Made by a program: the position numbers and the translations under genes
Origin: Micrococcales bacterium
GTDB taxonomy: Bacteria; Actinomycetota; Actinomycetes; S36-B12; UBA10799
NCBI GenBank assembly: GCA_016703125.1
Contig: JADJCR010000008.1
Span: forward strand, 124,001-188,000
Length of the DNA: 64,000 nt
Reading direction: 5' to 3'
Notes under the pieces: generated by a model
The model's database searches: none
Seen by the model: the letters and a program-made list of their open reading frames with translations, nothing else
What the model was told of the DNA's origin: nothing
Shown here: positions 1-8,535 of the stretch, one piece after another
Layout: every line of letters begins with the position of its first letter
How positions within the stretch are numbered: position 1 is the stretch's first letter

Positions 1-1154
1 ATCACCCCGTCGAGGTCGAAGTCATCGATCATCCGCCGCATCCCGGCCAGCTTGTGCGCGGTGGACCGGTTGAGGATCGGATGAAGGTAGGTGCGCGCCG
101 CGGAGGCCATCGCGTCGTCGGGATCGAACATGTCCGCCAGCTCGGCCCACGCGTAGGTGTAGTTGGAGGCCACAACGTTGACCCCGAGCGCGGCCAGGGA
201 CTTCGACAGCCGGCTGATCCGGTACCAGACCGGCAGGTTGTCCCACAGCACCCGGTGCCGCTCGTCCTTGATCGCCCCGACGCCGGCGGCGATCCGGTCG
301 TCGAGTTCGGCCAGGACCTTGCGGTAGTACGCGGTGGTCTCCGGCTGCCCGCGCATCGCCACGATCGGCCCCATCAGCAGGAAGCCGTCGAACGCGGTCA
401 TCGGTGCTGGCCGGTGCTGGCTGCGGTCGAGGATCTCGCACCACAGCCGGGATGCGGCTTGCGCCTCCCGCGTGGTCCGCCGCAACGTCTGGTCGGTGAG
501 GTCGTGGCCGGCCACCCGCTCGGCAACCGGCACCAGTTCCTCCTCGAGTTGCCGGCGCACGTACTCGACCTGGTGTTCGTGGGCCTGCTCGTACAGGAAC
601 GGGGTGTCGACGACCACCAGCGGCACGCCGAAGTGGTCGGCCAGCACCTCGTACCAGTACTTGACCGTCTGGCAGATGTTCGTGCAGCAGAGCAGCAGAT
701 CCGGCGGCGGCAACTTGCCGACCGGGGTGTTCCCGGTGGCGATGGAACCGAGGTCGGTGCGCACGTAGGAGCACAGGTCCTTGCTGTAGCCCTCGTCCTC
801 TGCGGCCTGACACAATTCCGCGCCCATCTTGCGCGCCCCGCACAACGCGGCGTGGTTCTCGGGGTAGATCAGCACGTACCCCAGCGCCTGCAGTACCTCG
901 GCCGGTGCGCCGGACGTGACCCATGCGACCTTGTGCACCCCGGGGGCGTACCGGGCTTTCAGGTAGTTCGCACTCATCAACTCCTTGACGTTGGCCAGTG
1001 TGCGCGGCGGCGGGTTCATCGGGGAGTCCGGCCCGGGCGGGTGACTGGCCATGGCCCGCTCGTCGCGCATCCGCTGCACGCGCAGCACGTTGCGTCCGAC
1101 CAGGTCGTAAGCGATGGCCGACCGGATGCGCGGCATCGGCAGCGGCGTCTTCAT
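1..1154 (-). CDS. 2-hydroxyacyl-CoA dehydratase family subunit (C-terminus outside window)
   Basis: This gene runs off the left edge, so its C-terminal end is missing. The visible protein (about 384 residues from the ATG at 1154) resembles the HgdB/BcrB-type subunits of 2-hydroxyacyl-CoA dehydratases and benzoyl-CoA reductases (PF06050). Typical features are a conserved N-terminal half with cysteines in 'HAALCGARK' and in 'LLLCCTNICQTVKYWYE', where the family binds a [4Fe-4S] cluster, and the later 'FDGFLLMGPIV' segment. The ATG overlaps the stop of the upstream gene by four bases (ATGA), so the two are probably translated together as the two subunits of one enzyme. The family dehydrates 2-hydroxyacyl-CoA or reduces aromatic acyl-CoA thioesters and is oxygen sensitive. 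I cannot tell the substrate. No ATP-dependent activator gene is visible; it may lie to the left. Confidence 0.85.
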   Translation of the reverse strand, partial: MKTPLPMPRIRSAIAYDLVGRNVLRVQRMRDERAMASHPPGPDSPMNPPPRTLANVKELMSANYLKARYAPGVHKVAWVTSGAPAEVLQALGYVLIYPENHAALCGARKMGAELCQAAEDEGYSKDLCSYVRTDLGSIATGNTPVGKLPPPDLLLCCTNICQTVKYWYEVLADHFGVPLVVVDTPFLYEQAHEHQVEYVRRQLEEELVPVAERVAGHDLTDQTLRRTTREAQAASRLWCEILDRSQHRPAPMTAFDGFLLMGPIVAMRGQPETTAYYRKVLAELDDRIAAGVGAIKDERHRVLWDNLPVWYRISRLSKSLAALGVNVVASNYTYAWAELADMFDPDDAMASAARTYLHPILNRSTAHKLAGMRRMIDDFDLDGV

Positions 1155-2224
1155 CGCGCCACCTCCAGCGTCTCCACGAAGGCTTCGATCCGGCCCACGA
1201 GTTGGCCGTCCACGTCGCCACCGCCTTCGTGCTCGATGTACAGCAACGGCACATCCAGGCCCTTGCGCAGCGCCGGCAGGTAGAACTGCTCGGGTTCGCA
1301 GAAGGGCGGCGCGATTGCCAGCACCCCCCGCGCCCCGGAGTTGGTGACCAGATCGCGCACGCGGCGCACCCGGTCGGCGATGGGGTCGGCGCGGGTGGGG
1401 TCCACGGGTCCCTCCAGATATGCCTGCGCCAGGCGTCGCCACGGGTCTGCGCCGTCGGTGGCGGGCAGGATGCGCCGGCTGCCGGTGCTCAGGTCGTCGG
1501 TGGCGATGTACGCACCCGCGTCGTTGACGATGTCGAGCAGATCGGGCGGGTCGGCCATGATCCCGCTCAGCACGATGGGCAGGCCGGTCCGCGCCGCCTC
1601 ACCTCGCGGCAGCCCCGCCACGAGTTCCACGAAGTCCTCGGGCAACAGGTACTCCCGGGTCCGCACGGCGGCGTAGAACTCCCGGTCGGTGAGGGCCGTC
1701 CGGTTGGCGTACAACTCGCGCATCGCGTGGTCGGCAGCGTCCTCCATCGCAAACGCCGCGGCCCAGTCCTGGGTCGACGGTTCGTGCCCCCCGGCCGCCA
1801 CCAAGGAGTCTCCGAGTCGCTGGTATTCAGCCACCAGGTAGTCCGCATCCACGGGTCGCCGCGTGCGCGGGGCGTAGAGGGTCAGGACCGGTGGGCGGTC
1901 GGTCACGAAGTCACGCAACACCGAGCCGAGCCCCTGGAGGGCATCGCACCCGTGTGGCACCAGCACCGCGTCGACGGACCGGAAGCCGCCATCCAAGAGG
2001 AACGCGGCGCCCCGGGTGACGATCGAGCAGGCGTAGGCCTGGAAGTGCACTGCGCCCGTATCCGTACCGGCAGCGGGCGCCCACACCTCCATCGGGTGGA
2101 ACCCGTGCGCGCGGATCAGGGCCCGCGGGTAGTGGTAGGGAAGCGCCGCGAGGACCCGCAAGCCCTGGCCGCGGGCGCGCTCCAGCGTTTGCAGGCGGCT
2201 CGGAACGGTTGCCGTAGAGGTCAT
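1151..2224 (-). CDS. 2-hydroxyacyl-CoA dehydratase family, second subunit
   Basis: A 357-residue protein of the same superfamily (HgdC/BcrC-like) as the downstream gene, which it precedes with an ATGA overlap. Cysteines that could hold the second iron-sulfur cluster lie in 'FQAYACSIVTRG', 'VPHGCDALQG' and 'APPFCEPEQF', the spacing expected for this family. The middle segment 'GLPIVLSGIMADPPDLLDIV' and the C-terminal 'LLYIEHEG' are also typical. The ATG start at 2224 faces the ACT-domain gene across a short divergent intergenic region. The likely role is as the partner subunit of a heterodimeric dehydratase or reductase acting on CoA thioesters in anaerobic amino-acid or aromatic metabolism. 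The exact substrate is not deducible from the sequence. Confidence 0.85.
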   Translation of the reverse strand: MTSTATVPSRLQTLERARGQGLRVLAALPYHYPRALIRAHGFHPMEVWAPAAGTDTGAVHFQAYACSIVTRGAAFLLDGGFRSVDAVLVPHGCDALQGLGSVLRDFVTDRPPVLTLYAPRTRRPVDADYLVAEYQRLGDSLVAAGGHEPSTQDWAAAFAMEDAADHAMRELYANRTALTDREFYAAVRTREYLLPEDFVELVAGLPRGEAARTGLPIVLSGIMADPPDLLDIVNDAGAYIATDDLSTGSRRILPATDGADPWRRLAQAYLEGPVDPTRADPIADRVRRVRDLVTNSGARGVLAIAPPFCEPEQFYLPALRKGLDVPLLYIEHEGGGDVDGQLVGRIEAFVETLEVAR

Positions 2225-2342
2225 GTCGTCCTCCTCGAGGAGACCCTCACCTTCTGTTCTAGTACGCCCGCAGGATGGATGGGGGCTGAACGCCGGGACC
2301 TCACTGCGCGTGATCGAGGCCGGACGTGCCTACGATGCTCGC

Positions 2343-2861
2343 GTGCCCCGAATCGTGCTCACAGTCATCGGCGACGACCGCGCTGGTCTGGTGGCGGCTT
2401 TGTCGGAAGTCGTCTCCACCCACGATGGCAACTGGGAGCGCAGCCAGTTGGCCGAACTGGCAGGCAAGTTCGCCGGGATCGTTGTGGTGTCGGTGCCCGA
2501 TGAGCGCGTCGAGGCCCTGACCGCAGCGGTGCGGGCGCTGGATGGACTACTCGATGTGTCCGCGTACCCCGCGTCCGGTCGCGCGGACAACAGGCCCGAG
2601 CAACTGCTCACCATCGACCTGCTGGGCAACGACCGGCCGGGGATCGTGCACGAGGTCTCTTCGGTGCTGCACCGGCACGAGCTCTCCATCGAGATGATGG
2701 AGACGCATACCCGTGAGGCGCCCATGGCCGGCGGACAGCTCTTCGAGGCGCACATCGTGGTCAAGGTCCCGGCGTCGGCCGAGCCGGAAGCACTACGGGC
2801 CGACCTCGAACGGCTGGCCACCGAACTGCTGGTGGACATTGCGCTGTCACCTGTCGAGTGA
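2343..2861 (+). CDS. Tandem ACT-domain regulatory protein (GcvR-like)
   Basis: A protein of 172 residues made of two ACT domains: the first opens with 'VPRIVLTVIGDDRAGLVAAL', the second with 'LLTIDLLGNDRPGIVHEVSS'. This is the layout of the glycine-cleavage regulator GcvR and related amino-acid-binding proteins. I chose the GTG at 2343 because the first ACT strand begins there. An in-frame start further upstream (2223) would add about 40 residues without domain character. No catalytic domain is present, so the role is probably sensing a small ligand such as glycine and contacting another protein. It is followed after about 70 bases by a secreted protein that looks unrelated. Confidence 0.8.
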   Translation: MPRIVLTVIGDDRAGLVAALSEVVSTHDGNWERSQLAELAGKFAGIVVVSVPDERVEALTAAVRALDGLLDVSAYPASGRADNRPEQLLTIDLLGNDRPGIVHEVSSVLHRHELSIEMMETHTREAPMAGGQLFEAHIVVKVPASAEPEALRADLERLATELLVDIALSPVE

Positions 2862-2932
2862 CACGAACGCTGGCCAAGGCGCGGGAACCCCTGACAGGAT
2901 GGGCGCCTGACGCACCACCGGGAGGCCCTGTC

Positions 2933-4072
2933 ATGACGTTACGAAACCGCTTCAAGACCCTGCTGTGCGGTGCTGCTGCCGGCACCCTGATCGCCACGGC
3001 CGTGATCGCCGCCCCACTGCCTGCCCAAGCAGCGAAGGCGAAGAAGGGTGGGGAGCTCACGGTCATGACCCAGAACCTCTACCTCGGTGCCGACCTCTTC
3101 CCCGCCATCGAGGCGGCCTCCCAGGGCACCACGGCGTTCCTGCTGGCCGCGGCGAAGGTCTACCAGGAGGCCATGGCCTCGGACTTCCAGACCCGTGCTG
3201 CCGCGTTCGCCAGGACCGTCAAGGAGCAGGAGCCCGATCTCATCGGCCTGCAGGAGGTGACCAACTGGATCACGACCCGCAATTCCGAGGGTCCGGCCCT
3301 GCAGAGCCAGGACTTCTTGAAGATCGTCAAGAAGGCGCTGAAGGCCGAGGGACTGGCGTACAAGGTCGTCGGGATCTCCGACAACGCCAGCCTCGGGCCG
3401 TTCCCCTACATCGACCCCGCGTCGTCCTGTGGTGAGCCGTCCGGCCTGCTGCCCTCCGGGTGGCCGTGCACCATCTCCATGAAGGACCGCGACGTCATCC
3501 TCGTCAACACCGAGACCAAGGGCCTGACGTACACGAAGAAGTCCGTGAAGTCGGGCAAGTTCAAGGCCCAGCAGACCTATGTCATCGCCGGCCAGACGAT
3601 CTCCTTCGGCCGTGGTTGGGTGTACGCCGACATGACCTACAAGGGTGCGAAATTCCGATTCGCGAACACTCACTTCGAGGTCGGCGGGGAGTCCGAAGCC
3701 ATCCAGGAGAAGCAGGGCAAGGAGTTCGTCAAGCTGGTGCAGAAGGGAGCCGGGACGGTGGTGGCCACCGGCGACTTCAACACCGATGCCTACGGCAACT
3801 ACTCCCCGAAGACCTACAAGATCCTCACGAAGTCGTACTTCACCGATTCGTGGAAGCGCAAGCGTGACGGCAAGGGCTTGAGCTGCTGCCAGAGCGCGGA
3901 CCTCTCCAACCCTGTCAGTGAGAACGACACCCGCATCGACCTGGTACTGACCCACGGCAAGGCCAAGGGCAAGGGGAGCGTGAACACCAACATCAGTCTG
4001 TTCCGCGCCACCCCTGCCCCGCTGTGGGAGTCCGACCACGCAGGGGTGGTGGCCCGGTTGAAGGTGTCCTGA
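2933..4072 (+). CDS. Secreted endonuclease/exonuclease/phosphatase-family protein
   Basis: 379 residues from the ATG at 2933, which follows a GGGAGG ribosome site and opens a clear Sec signal peptide ending near 'PAQAAKA'. The mature part is an EEP fold: 'MTQNLYLGADL' (metal-binding Asn), 'LIGLQEVTNW' (catalytic Glu), 'VVATGDFNTDAYG' (Asp/Asn pair) and a C-terminal 'ESDHAGVVARL' with the conserved Asp-His. Three cysteines in 'SSCGEPSGLLPSGWPC' and a CC pair later suggest disulfides, which fits export. It probably hydrolyses phosphoesters (nucleic acid, phospholipid or inositol phosphate) outside the cell. The substrate is open. Confidence 0.85.
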   Translation: MTLRNRFKTLLCGAAAGTLIATAVIAAPLPAQAAKAKKGGELTVMTQNLYLGADLFPAIEAASQGTTAFLLAAAKVYQEAMASDFQTRAAAFARTVKEQEPDLIGLQEVTNWITTRNSEGPALQSQDFLKIVKKALKAEGLAYKVVGISDNASLGPFPYIDPASSCGEPSGLLPSGWPCTISMKDRDVILVNTETKGLTYTKKSVKSGKFKAQQTYVIAGQTISFGRGWVYADMTYKGAKFRFANTHFEVGGESEAIQEKQGKEFVKLVQKGAGTVVATGDFNTDAYGNYSPKTYKILTKSYFTDSWKRKRDGKGLSCCQSADLSNPVSENDTRIDLVLTHGKAKGKGSVNTNISLFRATPAPLWESDHAGVVARLKVS

Positions 4073-4077
4073 CTTCT

Positions 4078-4114
4078 TTACCTACGCTTGCGTAAGTTAC
4101 GCTTGCGTAGGTAA
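4078..4114. promoter_or_regulatory. Palindromic operator upstream of the hydrolase pair
   Basis: Two 18-base arms, TTACCTACGCTTGCGTAA and TTACGCTTGCGTAGGTAA, face each other around one G. They are exact inverted copies except for the central TT of each arm. Each arm is itself nearly palindromic (TTACGC-TT-GCGTAA). The site ends at the AGGAGGG ribosome site of the gene at 4125. The size and symmetry suit a TetR-family repressor or paired dimers; no such regulator gene is next to it. Confidence 0.7.
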
Positions 4115-4124
4115 GGAGGGAAGA

Positions 4125-4976
4125 ATGACGAAGACCGTCATCCTGCACGGCGATGACCTCGCCTACGAGTTCCACGCGGGCACGGGTATCCCCCTGCTGC
4201 TCGTCCACGGCGTCGGCTCGTCGACCGGTACCTGGGCCGATCTCATCGTGCGGTTGCGCGACGCGGGCCGGACCGTAGTGGCCGTGGACCTGCTCGGTCA
4301 CGGGGAGTCCGGCCATGGCAATGGTGACTTCAGCCTCGGATCGAACGCCTCGCGCCTGCGGGACCTGCTGGATCACCTCGGCATCGCGCGGGTGCACCTC
4401 GTGGGCTATTCGCTGGGCGGTGGGGTGGCCATGCAGTTCCAGTACCAGTTCCCGCAGCGTGTGGAGTCCATGACGCTGGTCTCCAGCGGCGGCCTCGGTG
4501 CCGAGGTGAGCTTGGGCCTGCGCGCTGCCAGCCTGCCCGGGTCGGAGGTCGTCTTCCGGATGATCTCCAGCGAACATGGGCTCGCGTGGCTCCGGCGTGC
4601 CACGCGCGGGCTGGTGGCGACCGGGAGCATGAGCACCGGCATGGCCGACAAGACAGTGGAGAAACTGCAGCGGCTGCGCGAAGATGGCCGGCGCAAGGCG
4701 TTCCTGGCCACGGTGCGCAGCGTCGTCGGGCCGCAGGGTCAACTGGTGCGTGCCACAAGCCGGTTCGGTGCGGTGACCGATCCCTCGACGGTGCTCATCG
4801 TCTGGGGCGACGCCGATGCCACGTTGCCCATGTCGCACGGCCTGCAGGCGCACGAGTTGCTTCCGGGCAGCGGTTTCGTCGCCGTCCCCGGAGCCGGCCA
4901 CCACCCGCACGTCGACGCGCCCGATCTGGTGGGTGAGTCGATCCTGCGCCATGTTCTGGAGGTGGAGGGTGGCTGA
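4125..4976 (+). CDS. Alpha/beta hydrolase
   Basis: 283 residues with a complete alpha/beta-hydrolase signature: oxyanion-hole motif 'LLVHGVGSSTGTW', 'VVAVDLLGHGESGHG', nucleophile elbow 'VGYSLGGG' with the catalytic Ser at about residue 96, an acid in 'IVWGDADATLP', and a C-terminal His in 'GAGHHPHVDAPD'. The layout resembles MhpC/BphD-type C-C hydrolases and non-haem esterases. Translation starts at ATG 4125 behind a strong AGGAGGG site, directly under the palindromic operator. The next esterase gene overlaps its last eight bases, so both probably form one regulated operon. The substrate is unknown. Confidence 0.85.
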   Translation: MTKTVILHGDDLAYEFHAGTGIPLLLVHGVGSSTGTWADLIVRLRDAGRTVVAVDLLGHGESGHGNGDFSLGSNASRLRDLLDHLGIARVHLVGYSLGGGVAMQFQYQFPQRVESMTLVSSGGLGAEVSLGLRAASLPGSEVVFRMISSEHGLAWLRRATRGLVATGSMSTGMADKTVEKLQRLREDGRRKAFLATVRSVVGPQGQLVRATSRFGAVTDPSTVLIVWGDADATLPMSHGLQAHELLPGSGFVAVPGAGHHPHVDAPDLVGESILRHVLEVEGG

Positions 4977-6192
4977 GTGGGCGTCGGCCGGCCGGATCGC
5001 CGGCCACGGTCTGGGAACGGTCGTGGATGTGGTCGCAGGGATGCACGATGCGATCGTGCAGCGGGTCGAGGAGACACTGCCGCCGGTTGCCGCCGAGGTG
5101 GCGGGACTGCACCGGGGACACGCGGCACGGGTCTACCAGCGGGTGGGGGCGGCGCACCGGCGAATTCCCGAGGTGCTCGGACAGATGGCGCCCGAGCGGG
5201 CTGAACCGGTCACCGGGTCTCGCGCCGGCCAGGTGGTGCTTCCCCTGGTCCACGGGCTGTGGGGCGACCATCTCGCGGGCGCCGATGAACCCCTGACGAT
5301 CCGCATGGCCGTGCGCCGGGATGGCCGTGACGTGCGCGACATTGCCGGTGCCTTCCCGGAGGCCAGCGAGCACCTCGTCGTGTTCGTCCACGGCTTGTTC
5401 GAGGACGAGCGGGCATGGGACTGCGAGGACGGCAGTTTCGGATGCCGGCTGGAACGCGACCTCGGGGTGACGTCACTGCACATCCGCTACAACTCCGGCC
5501 TGCGGATCAGCGAGAACGGGCGCTTGCTCAGCGACCTGCTGGACACCGTCGTCGGTGACTGGCAGGTGCCGATCGCGTCCATTGCCCTGGTCGGGCACTC
5601 GATGGGAGGCCTGGTCGCCCGCAGCGCCGCCCACCAGTCGCAGGACCGCGACTGGCGGCCGTTGCTGGCCACGGTCGTCACCCTCGGCACGCCGCATCTC
5701 GGCTCGCCGGTGGAGAAGTCCGTCCACGTCGGGGACTGGGTGCTGCGCAGTGTGCCGCAGACCCGCCCGCTGGGCCACTTCCTCACCCGTCGCAGTGTCG
5801 GTATCAAGGACCTGCGCTACGGCGCGCTGGTCACCCAGGACTGGGACGGGCACGACCCCGACGAGTTCCTGCGCGACCGGTGCACGCAGGTCCCACTGCT
5901 GGACGACGTGACCTACTACTGGGTGGCCGCCACGATCGCTCAGGACAGCAGTGGCCCCGCGGCCCGCATGTTCGGCGACGGGATGGTCCGCCAGGCCAGC
6001 GCCTCCGGCCGCGGCGAGGTTCGACGGATCCCCTTCGACATGGGGGTCACCGTCGGCGGGGTGAACCACCTCGCGGTCATGCGTGACGATGCGGTGTACT
6101 CCCATCTGGTGGAATGGCTGGACCCCGACGCCTTCGGCCGGCGTCTGGGCCGTTCGTCTGATCTGCGGCCAACCGCAGGCGGTGTACGGTGA
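4969..6192 (+). CDS. PGAP1-like alpha/beta-fold esterase/lipase
   Basis: 407 residues from the GTG at 4969, which overlaps the previous gene by 8 bases. The first 120 residues are helical with no signal peptide. The hydrolase part follows: 'HLVVFVHGLFEDERAW', nucleophile elbow 'VGHSMGGLVARSAA', then 'VTLGTPHLGSPVEK', which is the pattern of PGAP1/triacylglycerol-lipase-like serine esterases, with the catalytic His probably in 'GGVNHLAVMRD' near the end. Expected activity is hydrolysis of a lipid or polyester ester bond. Overlap with the upstream hydrolase suggests both act in one pathway under the 4078-4114 operator. The start could also be the ATG at 5041. Confidence 0.75.
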   Translation: MAEWASAGRIAGHGLGTVVDVVAGMHDAIVQRVEETLPPVAAEVAGLHRGHAARVYQRVGAAHRRIPEVLGQMAPERAEPVTGSRAGQVVLPLVHGLWGDHLAGADEPLTIRMAVRRDGRDVRDIAGAFPEASEHLVVFVHGLFEDERAWDCEDGSFGCRLERDLGVTSLHIRYNSGLRISENGRLLSDLLDTVVGDWQVPIASIALVGHSMGGLVARSAAHQSQDRDWRPLLATVVTLGTPHLGSPVEKSVHVGDWVLRSVPQTRPLGHFLTRRSVGIKDLRYGALVTQDWDGHDPDEFLRDRCTQVPLLDDVTYYWVAATIAQDSSGPAARMFGDGMVRQASASGRGEVRRIPFDMGVTVGGVNHLAVMRDDAVYSHLVEWLDPDAFGRRLGRSSDLRPTAGGVR

Positions 6193-6551
6193 CCGCCATG
6201 CGCCGTCTGACCGTGGTTCTCATCGCCTCCGCCTTCGCCGTGCCCGTCATGGCTGCACCCGCTGCAGCGGCCGGTTTCCAGGACTGCAGCAACGTCAAGG
6301 CGGCCGCCGGCCAGCGGATGGTGCTGGCCACGAATGTTGAGGTGAAGGGGTTGAGTTGTGCCGAGGCGAAGGCGTTCTGGACGTCGTACGTCTCGACCGG
6401 TGAGGTCCTCCCGCCCAGACTCGAGGCCCTCCGCACCAAGTGCAAGCCGGGTTCCAAGTCCGCCCGCAAGAAGGCGGCCAAGAAGGACCGGATGGCATAT
6501 GTCTGCAAGGACGGGGGACTTGTGACGAAGGCCTGGGTGCTGGGCGGCTGA
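6189..6551 (+). CDS. Small secreted cysteine-containing protein
   Basis: About 120 residues with a strong N-terminal signal peptide ending near 'APAAAAG'. The mature part has four cysteines ('FQDCSNV', 'GLSCAEA', 'LRTKCKPG', 'AYVCKDGG') and a lysine-rich stretch, so a small disulfide-bonded extracellular protein is likely. The GTG at 6189 overlaps the upstream stop by four bases (GTGA); the ATG at 6198 gives a more usual signal-peptide start. I do not recognise a family with a known function. Confidence 0.65.
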   Translation: MTAMRRLTVVLIASAFAVPVMAAPAAAAGFQDCSNVKAAAGQRMVLATNVEVKGLSCAEAKAFWTSYVSTGEVLPPRLEALRTKCKPGSKSARKKAAKKDRMAYVCKDGGLVTKAWVLGG

Positions 6552-6634
6552 CAGCCAGTCCGGCGGCCCCGTCATCCGTTCGGCGGCACGGGCGTTTGCG
6601 TACCATGAGGAATCGATTTCGGAGGGAACGACTC

Positions 6635-8437
6635 GTGTTACGACGGTTCGGCATCGCCGCCACCCTGATCCTGGCCACTGTGGGCTTCGTGCCGGTGGCC
6701 CCGGCATCGGCGGCCGGTTACACCGTCAACAGCAGCGGTGATGCTGGCGACGCCAACCTGGCCAACCCCGCGTGCGCCACAGCAGCGAACGTCTGCACCT
6801 TACGGGCGGCCGTTGAGCAGGCGAACTCCTTGCCAGGCGCAGATGTCATCACCGTGGGGGCGAGGACGATCAGCCTGGGGTCGGCCCTGACCATCACGAG
6901 TAACCTCACAGTGCAAGGCGCCGGTGCCGAGAGCACGATCCTTACGGGCAGCGGCAGCCACGTGATGATGTCGGTGACCAACGGCAGCGTGACCATCAGC
7001 GATATGACGATCACGGGCGCGACCAGTGTGGGGGGCGCGCAGGCGGTCAACCAGACCGGCGGGGTCGTGACCCTGGACCGCATGCGCATCTCCGGCAACA
7101 ACGCCTCCAGCCTCGGTGGCACCTACGGGCCGGTCTACGTCCAGAACGCCACCATGACGGTGCGGGACTCCGAGATCTCCGGCAACACGGCCACCAGCAC
7201 CTCCGGCTCGGTGTACGGCAGCGGACTGGCGGTCTACGCCGGCACCGTCAGCGTGGTCAACTCCACGATCGCCGACAACACGGCCAATGGCATCGACTGG
7301 GCTTTCGGCGGCGGGGTCTGGGCCGGCCAGAACAGTGGCGTCACTGTCACCGCCTCGACGATCGCGGGGAACAGGCTGAACGCCCCGAATCTGCGCGGTG
7401 CCGCACTCTTCCAGCACACCGGCGGCAGCGGCAGCGTGGAGGTGGCCGATTCTGTCATCGCCGATCCCAGAGGCGTGACCAACTGCGGGTCGGGCGGGAA
7501 GCTGCCCGCATTCCTGGCCCGCAACCTCCTGGATGACACCTCCTGTGGTGCGGCATCGGCCACCCGCACCATCGCCAACGCCCAACTCGGTGCGCTGGCG
7601 GACAACGGCGGCCCCACGCATACCCGGGTGCCGACGGCCACGAGCCCGGCCATCGATGCAGCGTCGGCGTGCGCGAGTGCCGCCGACCAGCGCGGCCAGG
7701 CCCGCCCGATCGCCGCCGCTTGCGACCTCGGCGCGGTCGAGGTCGGCTCCGACCGGGAGGCCGCGGTGTCGGTGTCCAACAGCGCGCCGTCGGCTGGCTC
7801 GGACATCGTCGTCACTGCAACCGCGCGCAACAAGGGCGCCGATGGCAGTACCGGCACCTCCTTGGTGGTGCAGACGGCTGGTGCCCAGATCCTGTCGGCC
7901 AACGGTGGGTCCTGCAGCATCGCCGGTGACGCCGCCACCTGCCTGGTGGGTTCCATCGCCTCCGGGTCCGCGGGCGAGGTGCTGCTGACGGTGCGCATGC
8001 CTGGCTCCGGGACCGTCCCCATCACCGCCTCCGTCGGTGGTGATCAGCCCGACCCGGTCGCGGCGAACAACACCGCGAGCACATCCGCAACGGTGCCCGG
8101 GGCTCCGGTGCTGGCGGCGTGTTCCCTCACCCGTTCCGGGACAGGCAGGGCCGACGTCCTGCGCGGCACCGCTGCCAGCGAGCGACTGCTCGGCAAGGCC
8201 GGCAACGACAAGATCCTCGGGAAGGGCGGCGACGACTGCCTCGAGGGTGGCAGGGGCAACGACCGCATCAAGGGCGGCCCCGGCGCCGACCGCATCTCCG
8301 GGGGTGGCGGCAAGGACACCATCCGCTCGAAGGACGGCTCAAAGGACCGCGTCGACTGCGGTGCCGGCCGCGACACTGTCATCGCCGATCGCAAGGACTC
8401 GGTGGCGCGCTCCTGCGAGCGGATCCGTCGCCCCTGA
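6635..8437 (+). CDS. Secreted beta-helix protein with DUF11 domain and RTX-like tail
   Basis: About 600 residues from the GTG at 6635, which has a GGAGGG site 9 bases upstream; an in-frame ATG at 6605 lacks one. A signal peptide ends at 'PASAAG'. Next is a CSLREA-type cap ('CTLRAAVEQAN') and a right-handed beta-helix of polymorphic-repeat type (about residues 45-340). A DUF11/CARDB-like beta-sandwich follows (about 375-490). The C-terminus has glycine/aspartate nonapeptide-like repeats ('GKAGNDKILGKGGDDCLEGG', 'GRGNDRIKGGPGADRISGGG') like the calcium-binding RTX repeats of hemolysins. It is probably a cell-surface or released adhesin-like protein; no enzyme domain is visible. It ends before a bidirectional hairpin terminator. 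Confidence 0.8.
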   Translation: MLRRFGIAATLILATVGFVPVAPASAAGYTVNSSGDAGDANLANPACATAANVCTLRAAVEQANSLPGADVITVGARTISLGSALTITSNLTVQGAGAESTILTGSGSHVMMSVTNGSVTISDMTITGATSVGGAQAVNQTGGVVTLDRMRISGNNASSLGGTYGPVYVQNATMTVRDSEISGNTATSTSGSVYGSGLAVYAGTVSVVNSTIADNTANGIDWAFGGGVWAGQNSGVTVTASTIAGNRLNAPNLRGAALFQHTGGSGSVEVADSVIADPRGVTNCGSGGKLPAFLARNLLDDTSCGAASATRTIANAQLGALADNGGPTHTRVPTATSPAIDAASACASAADQRGQARPIAAACDLGAVEVGSDREAAVSVSNSAPSAGSDIVVTATARNKGADGSTGTSLVVQTAGAQILSANGGSCSIAGDAATCLVGSIASGSAGEVLLTVRMPGSGTVPITASVGGDQPDPVAANNTASTSATVPGAPVLAACSLTRSGTGRADVLRGTAASERLLGKAGNDKILGKGGDDCLEGGRGNDRIKGGPGADRISGGGGKDTIRSKDGSKDRVDCGAGRDTVIADRKDSVARSCERIRRP

Positions 8438-8470
8438 CAGCCCGTCCAGGTAAGGGCGTTAGTCATTCGT

Positions 8471-8513
8471 ACAGCGGGGAGCGATGCAACCGGTCCTTTT
8501 CCCTCCCCGCTGT
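8471..8513. terminator. Hairpin between convergent genes
   Basis: An 11-base perfect stem (ACAGCGGGGAG ... CTCCCCGCTGT) with a 21-base loop lies between the stop at 8437 and the convergent ppc stop at 8536. It can serve as a terminator in both directions. Confidence 0.7.
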
Positions 8514-8535
8514 CCGCATCACTAACGGATCCGGC

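Noticed and set aside
22..1283. Long open frames on both strands over the dehydratase genes
   Set aside because: They are Arg/Pro/Ala-rich shadow frames; the real protein runs to the left edge and has no stop inside the window.
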